Below are positions 18,057 to 26,207 of a stretch of 64,000 nucleotides of DNA, piece by piece. The DNA comes from Roseibium suaedae (GTDB taxonomy: Bacteria; Pseudomonadota; Alphaproteobacteria; Rhizobiales; Stappiaceae). Every line of letters begins with the position of its first letter. Positions within the stretch are counted from its first letter, which is position 1. The DNA lies in assembly GCF_900142725.1 (NCBI RefSeq), contig NZ_FRBW01000001.1:496001-560000 (forward strand), written 5' to 3'. Made by a program: the position numbers and the translations under genes. The notes beneath the pieces were generated by a model. The model was not told the DNA's origin. It was given only the letters and a program-made list of their open reading frames with translations, and made no database searches.

Positions 18057-18857
18057 TCATGCAAAATGAATGGAAACCTGGCCGAAGGGGCCGAAGTCTG
18101 CGTGAAAAGAGCTGCCGGAAGGGGCTTCCAGCGGACGGATGAAGGATCCGGACAGGACGATATCACCAGCGGAGAGCCCGGCGCCATAGTTTGCGAGCCG
18201 ATGTGCCAGCCAGACGATGCCCTCAACCGGATCGTTCAGGACCCCTGCACCCAGACCGGTTTCCTCGACAATTCCGTCACGCTTGACGATGGCTCCGACC
18301 CAGCGCAGATCGAAGGCATCGACCGTGTGGGTTTCCTTGCCCAGGACAATTCCCGCATTGGCAGCATTGTCCGATACGGTGTCCTGGATGACACGTGCCT
18401 TGCCGGTTTCCGGATCGGCTCGCAGGATCCGCGTGTCGAGAATTTCAAGGCTCGGCTCCACATGGCTGGTCGCGGCTATCACATTTTCACGGCTGACATT
18501 GGGACCTTTCAGGTCGTGCTTCAGCACGAAGGCGATCTCCGCTTCGATACGCGGCTGAATGAAGCGGCCTGCAGGCACGGTGTCACCGCTCTGGAACAGC
18601 ATGTCATCGAGCAGCACGCCGCTGTCCGGTGTGGTGATGTTAAGGGCCTGCTGCATGGCGCGGCTGGTGAGGCCAATCTTCCAGCCGATGACCTTTGCCC
18701 CTGCCTCCTTTTTCATCCGGATCAGTTCGTCCTGAACGGCATAAGCATTGTCCAGCGTCATGCCGGAATAAGCGAGGCTCAGGAGGCCGCATTGCTTGCC
18801 GGTCAGTTCTGCCTGATGGAGTGCCTGAGCTGCAGCTTTGATCTCTGCCGGGGTCAT
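18057..18857 (-). CDS. hpaH: 2-oxo-hept-3-ene-1,7-dioate hydratase
   Basis: 266 residues of the fumarylacetoacetase-like hydratase/4-oxalocrotonate decarboxylase group. It adds water to 2-oxohept-3-enedioate to give the aldolase substrate. Recognised by 'GWKIGLTSRAMQQALNITTPDSGVLLDDM', 'FIQPRIEAEIAFVLKHDL' (metal-binding Glu pair) and 'LRWVGAIVKRDGIVEETGLGAGVLNDP'. Its ATG overlaps the hpaG stop by four bases, indicating coupled translation. Confidence 0.94.
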   Translation of the reverse strand: MTPAEIKAAAQALHQAELTGKQCGLLSLAYSGMTLDNAYAVQDELIRMKKEAGAKVIGWKIGLTSRAMQQALNITTPDSGVLLDDMLFQSGDTVPAGRFIQPRIEAEIAFVLKHDLKGPNVSRENVIAATSHVEPSLEILDTRILRADPETGKARVIQDTVSDNAANAGIVLGKETHTVDAFDLRWVGAIVKRDGIVEETGLGAGVLNDPVEGIVWLAHRLANYGAGLSAGDIVLSGSFIRPLEAPSGSSFHADFGPFGQVSIHFA

Positions 18858-19705
18858 TCGTCCACCACTCCGTTCCGCAGGGTTCCGATGCCTTCCGCCG
18901 ACACTTCGATCACATCGCCGGGCTTCAGCCAGACTGGCGGATCAAACCGGGCGCCGGCCCCGGTCGGCGTGCCCGTGACGATGATGTCGCCCGGCACAAG
19001 GGTGGTGAAGGTGGAGATATAGGCAATCTGCCGCGCGATCGGGAACAGCATGCGGCTGGTTCGGTCCTGCTGGCGCAAGTCACCATTCACCCGGGTCTCC
19101 AGACCGACATCGGCAAGCTGGGCCGGGGCGGTGAAGGGCACGAGCGAAGGGCCGATGGAGCCGGACCCGTCCCAGTTCTTGCCCTGGGTGACGTTGAATT
19201 TCGCATGGCGCACCCAGTCGCGGATCGTGCCTTCATTGCACAGGGTTAGACCGGCGATATGGCTCAGCGCGTCTTCTTCGGGAATGCGCCGTCCTCCGGT
19301 TCCGATCACGATGGCGATCTCGCCTTCATAGTCGAGCTGGGGGCTTTCCGGCGGGCGGGACAAGGGCACGCCATGACCGACGAAGGAACGGGGAAAGCGG
19401 ATGAAGAGCGACATGTTGGGCGGGGCTTCCTGCCCGTCCTTGTACTCTGCATTGCGGTCCGGAAAATTCACGCCGACGCAGATGATCTTTTCCGGGTCCG
19501 GCACCGGGATCTCATAGGTGAAGCTGCCCTCCGGATGGGTGACGGCCTTACCTTGTCCTGCTTTGGCCAGCGTGCGCAATTCGCCCGCTTCGATCACATT
19601 GCGCAGGGTCTTCCACTGCGGAAACTCCGGGGAGAGGGCGATCATGCCGCCGTTTGCCACGAGACCGTAGAACTGCTCGCCATTCGAGCGGAAAGTCGCA
19701 AACAT
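18854..19705 (-). CDS. hpaG: fumarylacetoacetate hydrolase-family isomerase/decarboxylase
   Basis: 283 residues of the FAH fold. In this operon position it should perform the 5-oxopent-3-ene-1,2,5-tricarboxylate decarboxylase and/or 2-hydroxyhepta-2,4-diene-1,7-dioate isomerase reactions. The core motif 'KIICVGVNFPDRNAEY', the metal ligand region 'LDYEGEIAIVIG' and 'PGDIIVTGTPTGAG' are present. In E. coli HpaG is a tandem-domain protein of about 430 residues; this single-domain version is common in other proteobacteria, so one active site may serve both steps or one step may be supplied elsewhere. Its ATG overlaps the upstream decarboxylase stop by one base. Confidence 0.85.
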   Translation of the reverse strand: MFATFRSNGEQFYGLVANGGMIALSPEFPQWKTLRNVIEAGELRTLAKAGQGKAVTHPEGSFTYEIPVPDPEKIICVGVNFPDRNAEYKDGQEAPPNMSLFIRFPRSFVGHGVPLSRPPESPQLDYEGEIAIVIGTGGRRIPEEDALSHIAGLTLCNEGTIRDWVRHAKFNVTQGKNWDGSGSIGPSLVPFTAPAQLADVGLETRVNGDLRQQDRTSRMLFPIARQIAYISTFTTLVPGDIIVTGTPTGAGARFDPPVWLKPGDVIEVSAEGIGTLRNGVVDE

Positions 19706-21114
19706 CAGGAAGCTCCTGCAAATTCTGAAATGACGGCTCCGGCGGTTTCGACATCCTCCCGGGTGGCGTCGAACTGGCCTGCCTGGAAGCGGACGGCAAT
19801 GCGGCCGCCCGTGTGGGTCTGGGTCAGATAGATCCGGCCATCATCATTGATGGCATTGACGAAGGCGATATGGGCGTCGTCATCCCATCCCTTGCGGCGG
19901 AAGGTGAAAAGCGAGAGCACCGGTTCGGTGACGATCTCGAAGCGCCCATCCTCCCGCAGCCTTTCAGCCAGCGCGCAGGACCAGGCCACGTGATTGCGGA
20001 TCCGTTGGCGCAGGCCTTCGAGACCATAGCTGCGGATCAGGAACCAGATCTTCAGGGCGCGGAACCGGCGCCCGAGCGGAACCGACCATTCGGAATAATT
20101 GATGATGCCGTCCGCGCCGTGGGTCTTCAGGAATTCCGGCCGGATCGCGAGGGTTCTGACCAGGCTGTCCGGATCCTTCAAAAACTGCAGGGAGCAGTCG
20201 AACTGAGCGCCCAGCCACTTGTGCGGATTGAACACGATGGAATCCGCGTCCTCCACTCCGTCCCAGAGCGTGCGGAACTCAGGGCAGATCATGGCGGAGC
20301 CTGCCCAGGCTGCATCCACATGGGAATAGAGACCATGGGCACGGGCAACCGCGAGAACCTTCTTCAGGTCATCACAGGCGCCTGTGCTGGTGCCGCCGGT
20401 GCAGGCGATCACTCCGGCAGGCACATGACCGGCGGCCTTGTCCGCCTCGATCGCGGCAGCGAGCGCTTCCGGATCCATGGAACGCAAGGGGCCTTTTGTC
20501 GGGATGCGCACCAGGTTGTCCGAGCCGATGCCGGAGATCCAGATGGCCCGGTCAATCGAGGTGTGCACCTCTCCGGAACAGTAGATCCGGAGCAGCTTTT
20601 GTCCGCTCAGTCCCGCCGTGTTGCCGGTCCAGTTCAGCGCCCTCTCGCGCATGACCAGAACGGCGGCGAGGGTCGCCGAGGAGGCGCTGTCCTGAATGAC
20701 GCCCTGGAAACTGTCCGGCAGGCCCAGTGCCTGGCGCAGCCAGTCGGCCATCACCGTTTCGACTTCCGTTGCCGCAGGCGAAGTCTGCCAGAGCATGCAT
20801 TGGGCAGCGAGCGTCGTGACCAGGAATTCAGCCAGCATGGATGGGGGCGCGGCATTGGCCGGGAAATAGGCGAAGAAACGCGGGTGCTGCCAATGGGTCA
20901 TGCCGGGCATGACCAGCGTTTCGAAGTCCGAGAAGATGGCTTCCATATCCGTGCCGGATTCCGGCGGGGTAGCGGGAAGTGCCGCAGCAATCGAGCCGGG
21001 AGCGGTCTGCGCGCGCACGGGCTTGTCCCGCAAGCCGCCGTGATAGTTTGCCGCCCAGTCGGATATACGTGCGCCCCAGCGGGCAAACTCGCTCCAGTTC
21101 AAGCCATCCTCCAT
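19705..21114 (-). CDS. PLP-dependent aromatic amino acid decarboxylase (group II)
   Basis: 469 residues of the DOPA/tyrosine/tryptophan decarboxylase family, which turn aromatic L-amino acids into amines. The family N-terminus, the 'MTHWQHPRFFAYFPANAAPPSMLAEFL' block, the 'WQTSPAATEVETVMADWL' block, the PLP-stacking region 'HVDAAWAGSAMICPEF' and the PLP lysine Lys299 in NPHKWLG are all in place. It lies between hpaD and hpaG and its stop overlaps the hpaG start, so it is translated as part of the homoprotocatechuate operon. Canonical hpa operons do not carry such an enzyme. Dopamine or tyramine formation on the way to (di)hydroxyphenylacetate is a reasonable inference; the substrate is not readable from sequence. 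Confidence 0.9.
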   Translation of the reverse strand: MEDGLNWSEFARWGARISDWAANYHGGLRDKPVRAQTAPGSIAAALPATPPESGTDMEAIFSDFETLVMPGMTHWQHPRFFAYFPANAAPPSMLAEFLVTTLAAQCMLWQTSPAATEVETVMADWLRQALGLPDSFQGVIQDSASSATLAAVLVMRERALNWTGNTAGLSGQKLLRIYCSGEVHTSIDRAIWISGIGSDNLVRIPTKGPLRSMDPEALAAAIEADKAAGHVPAGVIACTGGTSTGACDDLKKVLAVARAHGLYSHVDAAWAGSAMICPEFRTLWDGVEDADSIVFNPHKWLGAQFDCSLQFLKDPDSLVRTLAIRPEFLKTHGADGIINYSEWSVPLGRRFRALKIWFLIRSYGLEGLRQRIRNHVAWSCALAERLREDGRFEIVTEPVLSLFTFRRKGWDDDAHIAFVNAINDDGRIYLTQTHTGGRIAVRFQAGQFDATREDVETAGAVISEFAGAS

Positions 21115-21191
21115 ACATGCTTGAGGAGACCGGAGAGCCGGTCCCCTGTCAGGTGAGCTGCGGCTGAGAGATCAGCCGCGCCGAGAATGCC

Positions 21192-22172
21192 TCACGGGGC
21201 AATGATCGGGGAAGCGGCAAGATCGCTCTGCCGGGGTTCTGCTCCATGAAAGCGGGAACCGTGCTCGAACCAGCTGCGCGGGGCAGGGGCCCCCCAGAGC
21301 GTCTGGCGCTGCGGGTCCTTCAGGTCCCACCGGATAGCTTCCAGATCGGGATCGACCGTCTGGTAGTCCGAGCAATAGATCTCGATGCGATGCCCATCCG
21401 GATCGAGCACATAGAGGAAGAAGGCATTGGAGATGCCGTGACGGCCTGGGCCGCGCTCGATGTTGCCGACCCAGCCCGTTGTCGCCATCAGGTCCAGAAG
21501 GTCGATGATGTTCAGCGGCGTCGGCACCCAGAAGGCCGTGTGGTGCAGGCGGGGGCCGAGGCCGTTGGTGAAGGCAATGTCATGAACGCCGCCCTTGCGG
21601 TGGGTCCATGCGGCCCAGAGACGGCCGGTTTCCTCATCTTCGGTATATTCCGTCACCCGGAAGCCGAGCTCGTTGTAGAAGGCAACCGAAGCATCGACAT
21701 CTGGCGAGAAGCAGTTGAAGTGGTCGATGCGCAGCGGCTTCACACCCTTGTAAAGCGCGTATTTCTGATGGATCGGCTCCAGCCGGTCCATCTTCGCGTA
21801 GAATTCCAGCGGCACGCCATGGGGATCGCGGGTTATGAAGGTGCGGCCCTGATAGGCGCGCTCGACCCAGTCGACCGGCAGACCCTTGTCTTTGAAAAAG
21901 GCCGCAGCCTTGTCGAGATGGTCCTCGTCGAACACCTTGAAGCCCAGATCCCGCGCTTCCGCCTTGCCGGATTTCTTCAGGATAATGCAATGGTGCCCGC
22001 GTTCCTCCATCGCGCGCAGCCAGATCGTGTCGGATGTCTCGTCCGTGACCTGAAGGCCAAGGGTGTCGACATAAAAGGCCCGGCTCCTGGCAAGATCCGT
22101 CACGGCCAGCTCCACATGGCTGAGCCGGACGATATTGAAGGCGGGGTAAAGATTGGGGGCGGGTATCGGCAT
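21192..22172 (-). CDS. hpaD: 3,4-dihydroxyphenylacetate 2,3-dioxygenase (extradiol, type I)
   Basis: 326 residues with two vicinal-oxygen-chelate modules. It opens the homoprotocatechuate ring to 5-carboxymethyl-2-hydroxymuconate semialdehyde. The expected 2-His-1-carboxylate ligands lie in 'LRIDHFNCFSPD' (His near residue 151), 'PRLHHTAFWV' and 'GHRIEIYCSDY'. The sequence resembles the iron- or manganese-dependent HPCD enzymes of Gram-positive and alphaproteobacterial origin rather than the type III HpaD of E. coli. It sits 30 bp after hpaE. Confidence 0.93.
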   Translation of the reverse strand: MPIPAPNLYPAFNIVRLSHVELAVTDLARSRAFYVDTLGLQVTDETSDTIWLRAMEERGHHCIILKKSGKAEARDLGFKVFDEDHLDKAAAFFKDKGLPVDWVERAYQGRTFITRDPHGVPLEFYAKMDRLEPIHQKYALYKGVKPLRIDHFNCFSPDVDASVAFYNELGFRVTEYTEDEETGRLWAAWTHRKGGVHDIAFTNGLGPRLHHTAFWVPTPLNIIDLLDLMATTGWVGNIERGPGRHGISNAFFLYVLDPDGHRIEIYCSDYQTVDPDLEAIRWDLKDPQRQTLWGAPAPRSWFEHGSRFHGAEPRQSDLAASPIIAP

Positions 22173-22202
22173 AGGTTTTCCTCCCGGCGGATCTCTCCGC
22201 CC

Positions 22203-23714
22203 TTATGCTCCGAGCCGCTGGATCTTGTGCTGACCCAGCGCAAAGGCGATGTTCTTTTGTTCCATGTAAAACTCGAACGACCAGTCTCCCCCGTCGCGTC
22301 CGATGCCTGAGGCCTTCACGCCGCCAAACGGCGTTGGAAGGTGGCGGACGTTTTCCGAATTCACCCAGATCATCCCGGCTTCCAGTGCATTGGAGAAGCG
22401 CAGGGCCCGGGTCAGGTCATTGGTCCACAGATAGCCGGCAAGGCCGTATTGCACGTCATTGGCAATTGTCAGCGCATCGGCTTCATCCTTGAAACGGATG
22501 GAGGTCAGAACCGGGCCGAAGATTTCCTCCTGGGCGATGCGCATCGAAGTGTTCGCCCCGGTGAAAAGGGTCGGCTGAACGAACCAGCCTTCGTTGCCCT
22601 TGCGCCCGCCGCCGACGGCGATCCTGGCGCCATCCGTTTCGGCAATGGCGAAATAGGAGCAGACCTTGTCGAAATGGGTCTTGTGGATCAGCGGCCCGAT
22701 TTCCGTTGCCGGGTCCAGCGGATGTCCCACCTTCAGGTTCTTCACCCGTTCGACCAGCTTGGCTTCGAACGCGTCGGCAATACTGTCCTGCACCAGCAGT
22801 CTGGACGAGGAGGTGCAGCGCTCGCCGTTGAGGGAGTAGATCATGAAAACGGCCGCATCGAGTGCCCGGTCAAGATCTGCATCCTCGAACACGACGACAG
22901 GGTTCTTTCCGCCAAGCTCGAAGTGCACGCGCTTCAACGTGTCCGCACCCTGCTTCATGATCATGGAGCCGGTCTTGCTTTCGCCGACAAAGGCGATGGC
23001 CTTGATGTCCGGATGTTCGGTCAAGGCCTTGCCGGCTTCTTCGCCAAAGCCGTTGACCAGGTTCCAGACGCCTGCGGGTAATCCGGCGTCATGGGCGATC
23101 TCTGCCAGGATCCGCGCCGTCAGCGGACTGAACTCTGCCGGCTTGTGGACGATGGTGCAGCCCGCGGCAAGCGCCGGCGCGATCTTCCAGGTCGACAGCA
23201 TGAAAGGCGTGTTCCAGGGCGTGATGATACCGACCGGGCCAATTGGCACGCGGGTGGTCACGTTCATGTGCTGCGGTGCCGGCAGGGACTGGCCATCCCG
23301 AGCGGAGGGAGCCTTGTCTGCGAAGAAGCGGAAGTTTTCCGCTCCGCGAAGGGCGGCTTTCGACATGAAGCGGTAGGCCTGGCCGGTGTCCCAGCATTCG
23401 CAAAGGGCAATCTCTTCCGCCCGCTCCTCGATCAGGTCGGCGATCTTGTGCAGGATCGCCTTACGCTTGGCGCCGCTCATGGCAGCCCATTCCGGGAAGG
23501 CAGCCTTGGCAGCCTTTGCGGCGGCATCAATGTCGTCTGCGCCGCTGCGGCTGACCGTGGCAATCAGGCTTTCATCGACCGGCGAGCGGGTCTCGAAATG
23601 AGCGCCGGACCGGGCTGCACAGGTTTCGCCGTTGATCAGGTTCTGAAGTCCTTCCGGTCGGTAACGGCCGAGATGGGCTTCAAGCTTGGCAAGTTGGGTC
23701 GTGAGGTCCGTCAC
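22203..23714 (-). CDS. hpaE: 5-carboxymethyl-2-hydroxymuconate semialdehyde dehydrogenase
   Basis: A 503-residue NAD-dependent aldehyde dehydrogenase acting on the ring-cleavage product. It shows 'ITPWNTPFMLSTWKIAPALAAG', 'HFELGGKNPVVVFEDADLD' (catalytic Glu) and 'SLNGERCTSSSRLLVQ' (catalytic Cys). The frame is open upstream, but the GTG start at 23714 overlaps the hpaF stop in a GTGA arrangement and fits homologue N-termini, so I prefer it. Confidence 0.93.
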   Translation of the reverse strand: MTDLTTQLAKLEAHLGRYRPEGLQNLINGETCAARSGAHFETRSPVDESLIATVSRSGADDIDAAAKAAKAAFPEWAAMSGAKRKAILHKIADLIEERAEEIALCECWDTGQAYRFMSKAALRGAENFRFFADKAPSARDGQSLPAPQHMNVTTRVPIGPVGIITPWNTPFMLSTWKIAPALAAGCTIVHKPAEFSPLTARILAEIAHDAGLPAGVWNLVNGFGEEAGKALTEHPDIKAIAFVGESKTGSMIMKQGADTLKRVHFELGGKNPVVVFEDADLDRALDAAVFMIYSLNGERCTSSSRLLVQDSIADAFEAKLVERVKNLKVGHPLDPATEIGPLIHKTHFDKVCSYFAIAETDGARIAVGGGRKGNEGWFVQPTLFTGANTSMRIAQEEIFGPVLTSIRFKDEADALTIANDVQYGLAGYLWTNDLTRALRFSNALEAGMIWVNSENVRHLPTPFGGVKASGIGRDGGDWSFEFYMEQKNIAFALGQHKIQRLGA

Positions 23715-24103
23715 TGGGCGTCTCCCGGCAGGTAACTGCGGATGGAGCTGGCCTTGGGGCTGAGCTCCGGGTTGATGTCGCGCATTTCCATGGAGAGCAT
23801 GAAGGAGGAGGTTTCCATCACCTCTGCGCAATAGGCTTCCATGGCTGCGAAAATGGTCTGGGTGGCCGCCTTTTTTGCCTCATCCGTCCGGCCTGCCCGC
23901 AGGCGGACCGAGAGATCCAGAAAGGCATGATCCGGGTTGCCGTCGGCCATCACCACATGGGTACAGGCCGTTGCCCGGATGCGGATGCCTGCCAGCGGGA
24001 ACAGGCCCGTCTCCACGGCGGCATCTCGGATGGTGCGGCACAGTCCGGCGATATCCAGCCGGCTTTCCAGGTTCGGCGAATAGTCGATATGAAAGTGGGG
24101 CAT
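23711..24103 (-). CDS. hpaF: 5-carboxymethyl-2-hydroxymuconate delta-isomerase
   Basis: 130 residues of the CHMI family (HpaF/HpcD), a small tautomerase-like enzyme that isomerises the dehydrogenase product. It starts Met-Pro, giving the N-terminal catalytic Pro after Met removal. The sequence 'PHFHIDYSPNLE' and the Arg-rich 'GIRIRATACTHVVMADG' are typical. It is the first gene of the operon, with a GGAGGAGAC ribosome-binding site and the hpaR-hpaF control region directly upstream. Confidence 0.93.
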   Translation of the reverse strand: MPHFHIDYSPNLESRLDIAGLCRTIRDAAVETGLFPLAGIRIRATACTHVVMADGNPDHAFLDLSVRLRAGRTDEAKKAATQTIFAAMEAYCAEVMETSSFMLSMEMRDINPELSPKASSIRSYLPGDAQ

Positions 24104-24130
24104 GGCGTCTCCTCCTGACGCTTATATTAG

Positions 24131-24166
24131 TTGCTTTATCAAGTAATTTAGTTGTTGTGTCAACAA
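24131..24166. promoter_or_regulatory. two dyads between hpaF and hpaR, candidate HpaR operators
   Basis: TTGTTG (24152-24157) and CAACAA (24161-24166) form a perfect 6-bp inverted repeat with spacer TGT. TTGCTT (24131-24136) and AAGTAA (24141-24146) form a second one with one mismatch. Both lie in the AT-rich 116-bp region shared by the divergent operon and regulator, where a MarR-family dimer would repress both. The ligand in known HpaR systems is the aromatic substrate. Confidence 0.6.
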
Positions 24167-24219
24167 TCGTTTTTGCCGCGGCTCTTGAGTTCCTGCCGGT
24201 TTACGCTCATAGGAAAGGA

Positions 24220-24690
24220 ATGACGAACCGTAACAAACCGTTGGAAGCTGCGGCTTCCGGGCCTGTCTTGCGCAAGACCTCACGCTCCTTGCCGATTGCG
24301 CTCCTACGGGCGCGGGAAACCGTCATGGGGCCGATCCGGGTCATGCTGGCGGCCAGCAAGCTCAATGAGCAGAAGTGGCGCGTGCTCCGGGTACTGGAAG
24401 AGCATGGCGACATGGAGCAGACCGGCATCGCCGATGCCGCTTGCCTTCTCCTTTCAAGCCTGACCCGCATTCTCTACGCCATGGAAGCCGAGGGCATGAT
24501 CACCCGGCAGACCGATCAGGCTGACCGGCGCAAGTCCATTGTCTCCATCACCGAGGCCGGGCGGGAGCTGATCCGCGCCCATGCGGGCGAGAGCAATGCG
24601 ATCATGACCCGGCTGGAGACAGAGTTTGGCCGCGAGAAGCTGGATACGCTGCTTGATCTGCTGGAAGACCTGCGCAAGGTTCAGCTATAG
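24220..24690 (+). CDS. hpaR: MarR-family repressor of the homoprotocatechuate operon
   Basis: 156 residues with a winged helix-turn-helix: 'RSLPIALLRARETVMGPIRVMLAASKLNEQKWRVLRVLEEHG' followed by 'ADAACLLLSSLTRILYAMEAEGMITRQTDQADRRKSIVSIT', the wing of MarR proteins (here HpaR-like). The frame extends further upstream, but the ATG with AGGAAAGGA immediately before it fits the family N-terminus. It is divergent from hpaF and presumably binds the two dyads between them. Confidence 0.92.
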   Translation: MTNRNKPLEAAASGPVLRKTSRSLPIALLRARETVMGPIRVMLAASKLNEQKWRVLRVLEEHGDMEQTGIADAACLLLSSLTRILYAMEAEGMITRQTDQADRRKSIVSITEAGRELIRAHAGESNAIMTRLETEFGREKLDTLLDLLEDLRKVQL

Positions 24691-24840
24691 GGTTTCGGCC
24701 TTTGTTTCAGCCGATCCTGACGCCTGCAATTTTGGTGGGTGAAAATCTGCCGAAGCCGATCTAGTCTGGATCAAGCGCCTGCGTCGCGGAAGCCGTTTCG
24801 AATGGCTCACTGCAGGTCAGTCCAGTCCTAGAGGTTCTTC

Positions 24841-26193
24841 ATGTCTCATCTGCCCAACTCTCTCGAAGCGCGGGATGTCGCCTATCAGCTTCATGCCTAT
24901 ACGGATGCCCGCCGCCACGAGGAAACCGGTCCGCTCGTGATCGAAAAGGGCGAAGGGATCTATGTCGAGGACAACAGCGGCAAGCGCTATATCGAGGCCA
25001 TGGCGGGCCTCTGGAGCGTCGCGGTGGGATTTGGCGAGAAGCGGCTGGTTGAGGCTGCAACGCGCCAGATGGAGAAGCTGCCCTTCTATCACACCTTCAG
25101 CCACAAGACCCACGGCCCCTCGGTGGAACTGGCGGAAAAGCTGGTGTCCATGGCGCCGGTTCCCATGTCCAAGGTCTACTTCACCAACTCAGGATCAGAG
25201 GCCAATGACACGGCCCTGAAACTGATCTGGTACCGGTCCAACGCGCTGGGCCAGCCGGAGCGCAAGAAGATCATTTCCCGCATGCGCGGCTATCACGGCG
25301 TGACTGTTGCCACCGCCAGCCTGACCGGCCTGCCGAACAACCACCGTTCCTTCGATCTGCCGCTGCCGCGCATCCTCCACACGACGAGCCCGCATTACCG
25401 GACCATGAAAAAGGACGGCGAGGACGAGGCCGCCTTTGCCAAGCGCTGTGCGCAGGATCTGGAAGATCTCATTCTTGCGGAAGGTCCTGAAACGATTGCC
25501 GCCTTCTTTGCGGAACCGGTCATGGGGGCCGGTGGGGTGATCGTGCCGCCGGAGGGCTATTGGGAAGCCGTGCAGCCGGTGCTGAAGAAATACGGCATCC
25601 TGTTCGTCGCCGATGAAGTAATCTGCGGCTTTGGCCGGACCGGCGAAATGTTCGGCACCACCACCTTCAACCTTGAGCCGGACATGATCACCCTGTCCAA
25701 GGCGATTTCCTCCTCCTATCTGCCTATTTCCGCGCTGATGGTGAATGAGGCCGTCTACGGCCCGGTTGCCGACGAAAGCCACAAAATCGGCGTCTGGGGG
25801 CATGGCTATACGGCCAGCGGACATCCGGTTGCGGCAGCTGTTGCGCTCGAAAACATCAAGATCATCGAGGAACGGGATCTGGTCGGCCATGTGAAGGCGA
25901 TCAGCCCGCTGTTCCAGAAGCGCCTCAAGGATCTTGCGGCCAGCCCGCTGGTGATTGAAACCCGTGGCATCGGACTGATCGGCGCTGCAGAGCTGACCCA
26001 TGGCGCGTTCCTCGACAAGCCGGGCGCACTTGGGGCGCTGGCCAATGGCGCGTTCCATGCCCGTGGGCTGATTTCGCGCAACATGGGGGATTCCATGGCC
26101 TTCTGTCCGCCGCTGATCATCAGCGAAGCCCAGATCAATGATCTGTTCGATCTGGCTGAGGCCGGTATCGAAGACGTCTCCAAGGGTCTTTGA
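24841..26193 (+). CDS. class III aminotransferase (omega-amino acid or amine:pyruvate type)
   Basis: 450 residues of PLP fold type I. The PLP lysine is Lys287 in 'ITLSKAISSSYLPISAL'; 'ADEVICGFGRTGEMFG' carries the pyridine-nitrogen Asp and 'YHGVTVATASLTG' contacts the cofactor. The family uses pyruvate or 2-oxoglutarate to remove an amino group from omega-amino acids, polyamines or aryl-alkylamines. It lies 150 bp after hpaR on the same strand. Because an aromatic decarboxylase is in the divergent operon, tyramine/dopamine deamination is conceivable, but a beta-alanine or GABA-type substrate is equally compatible. Confidence 0.88.
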   Translation: MSHLPNSLEARDVAYQLHAYTDARRHEETGPLVIEKGEGIYVEDNSGKRYIEAMAGLWSVAVGFGEKRLVEAATRQMEKLPFYHTFSHKTHGPSVELAEKLVSMAPVPMSKVYFTNSGSEANDTALKLIWYRSNALGQPERKKIISRMRGYHGVTVATASLTGLPNNHRSFDLPLPRILHTTSPHYRTMKKDGEDEAAFAKRCAQDLEDLILAEGPETIAAFFAEPVMGAGGVIVPPEGYWEAVQPVLKKYGILFVADEVICGFGRTGEMFGTTTFNLEPDMITLSKAISSSYLPISALMVNEAVYGPVADESHKIGVWGHGYTASGHPVAAAVALENIKIIEERDLVGHVKAISPLFQKRLKDLAASPLVIETRGIGLIGAAELTHGAFLDKPGALGALANGAFHARGLISRNMGDSMAFCPPLIISEAQINDLFDLAEAGIEDVSKGL

Positions 26194-26207
26194 AGGGAGC
26201 GCACATC

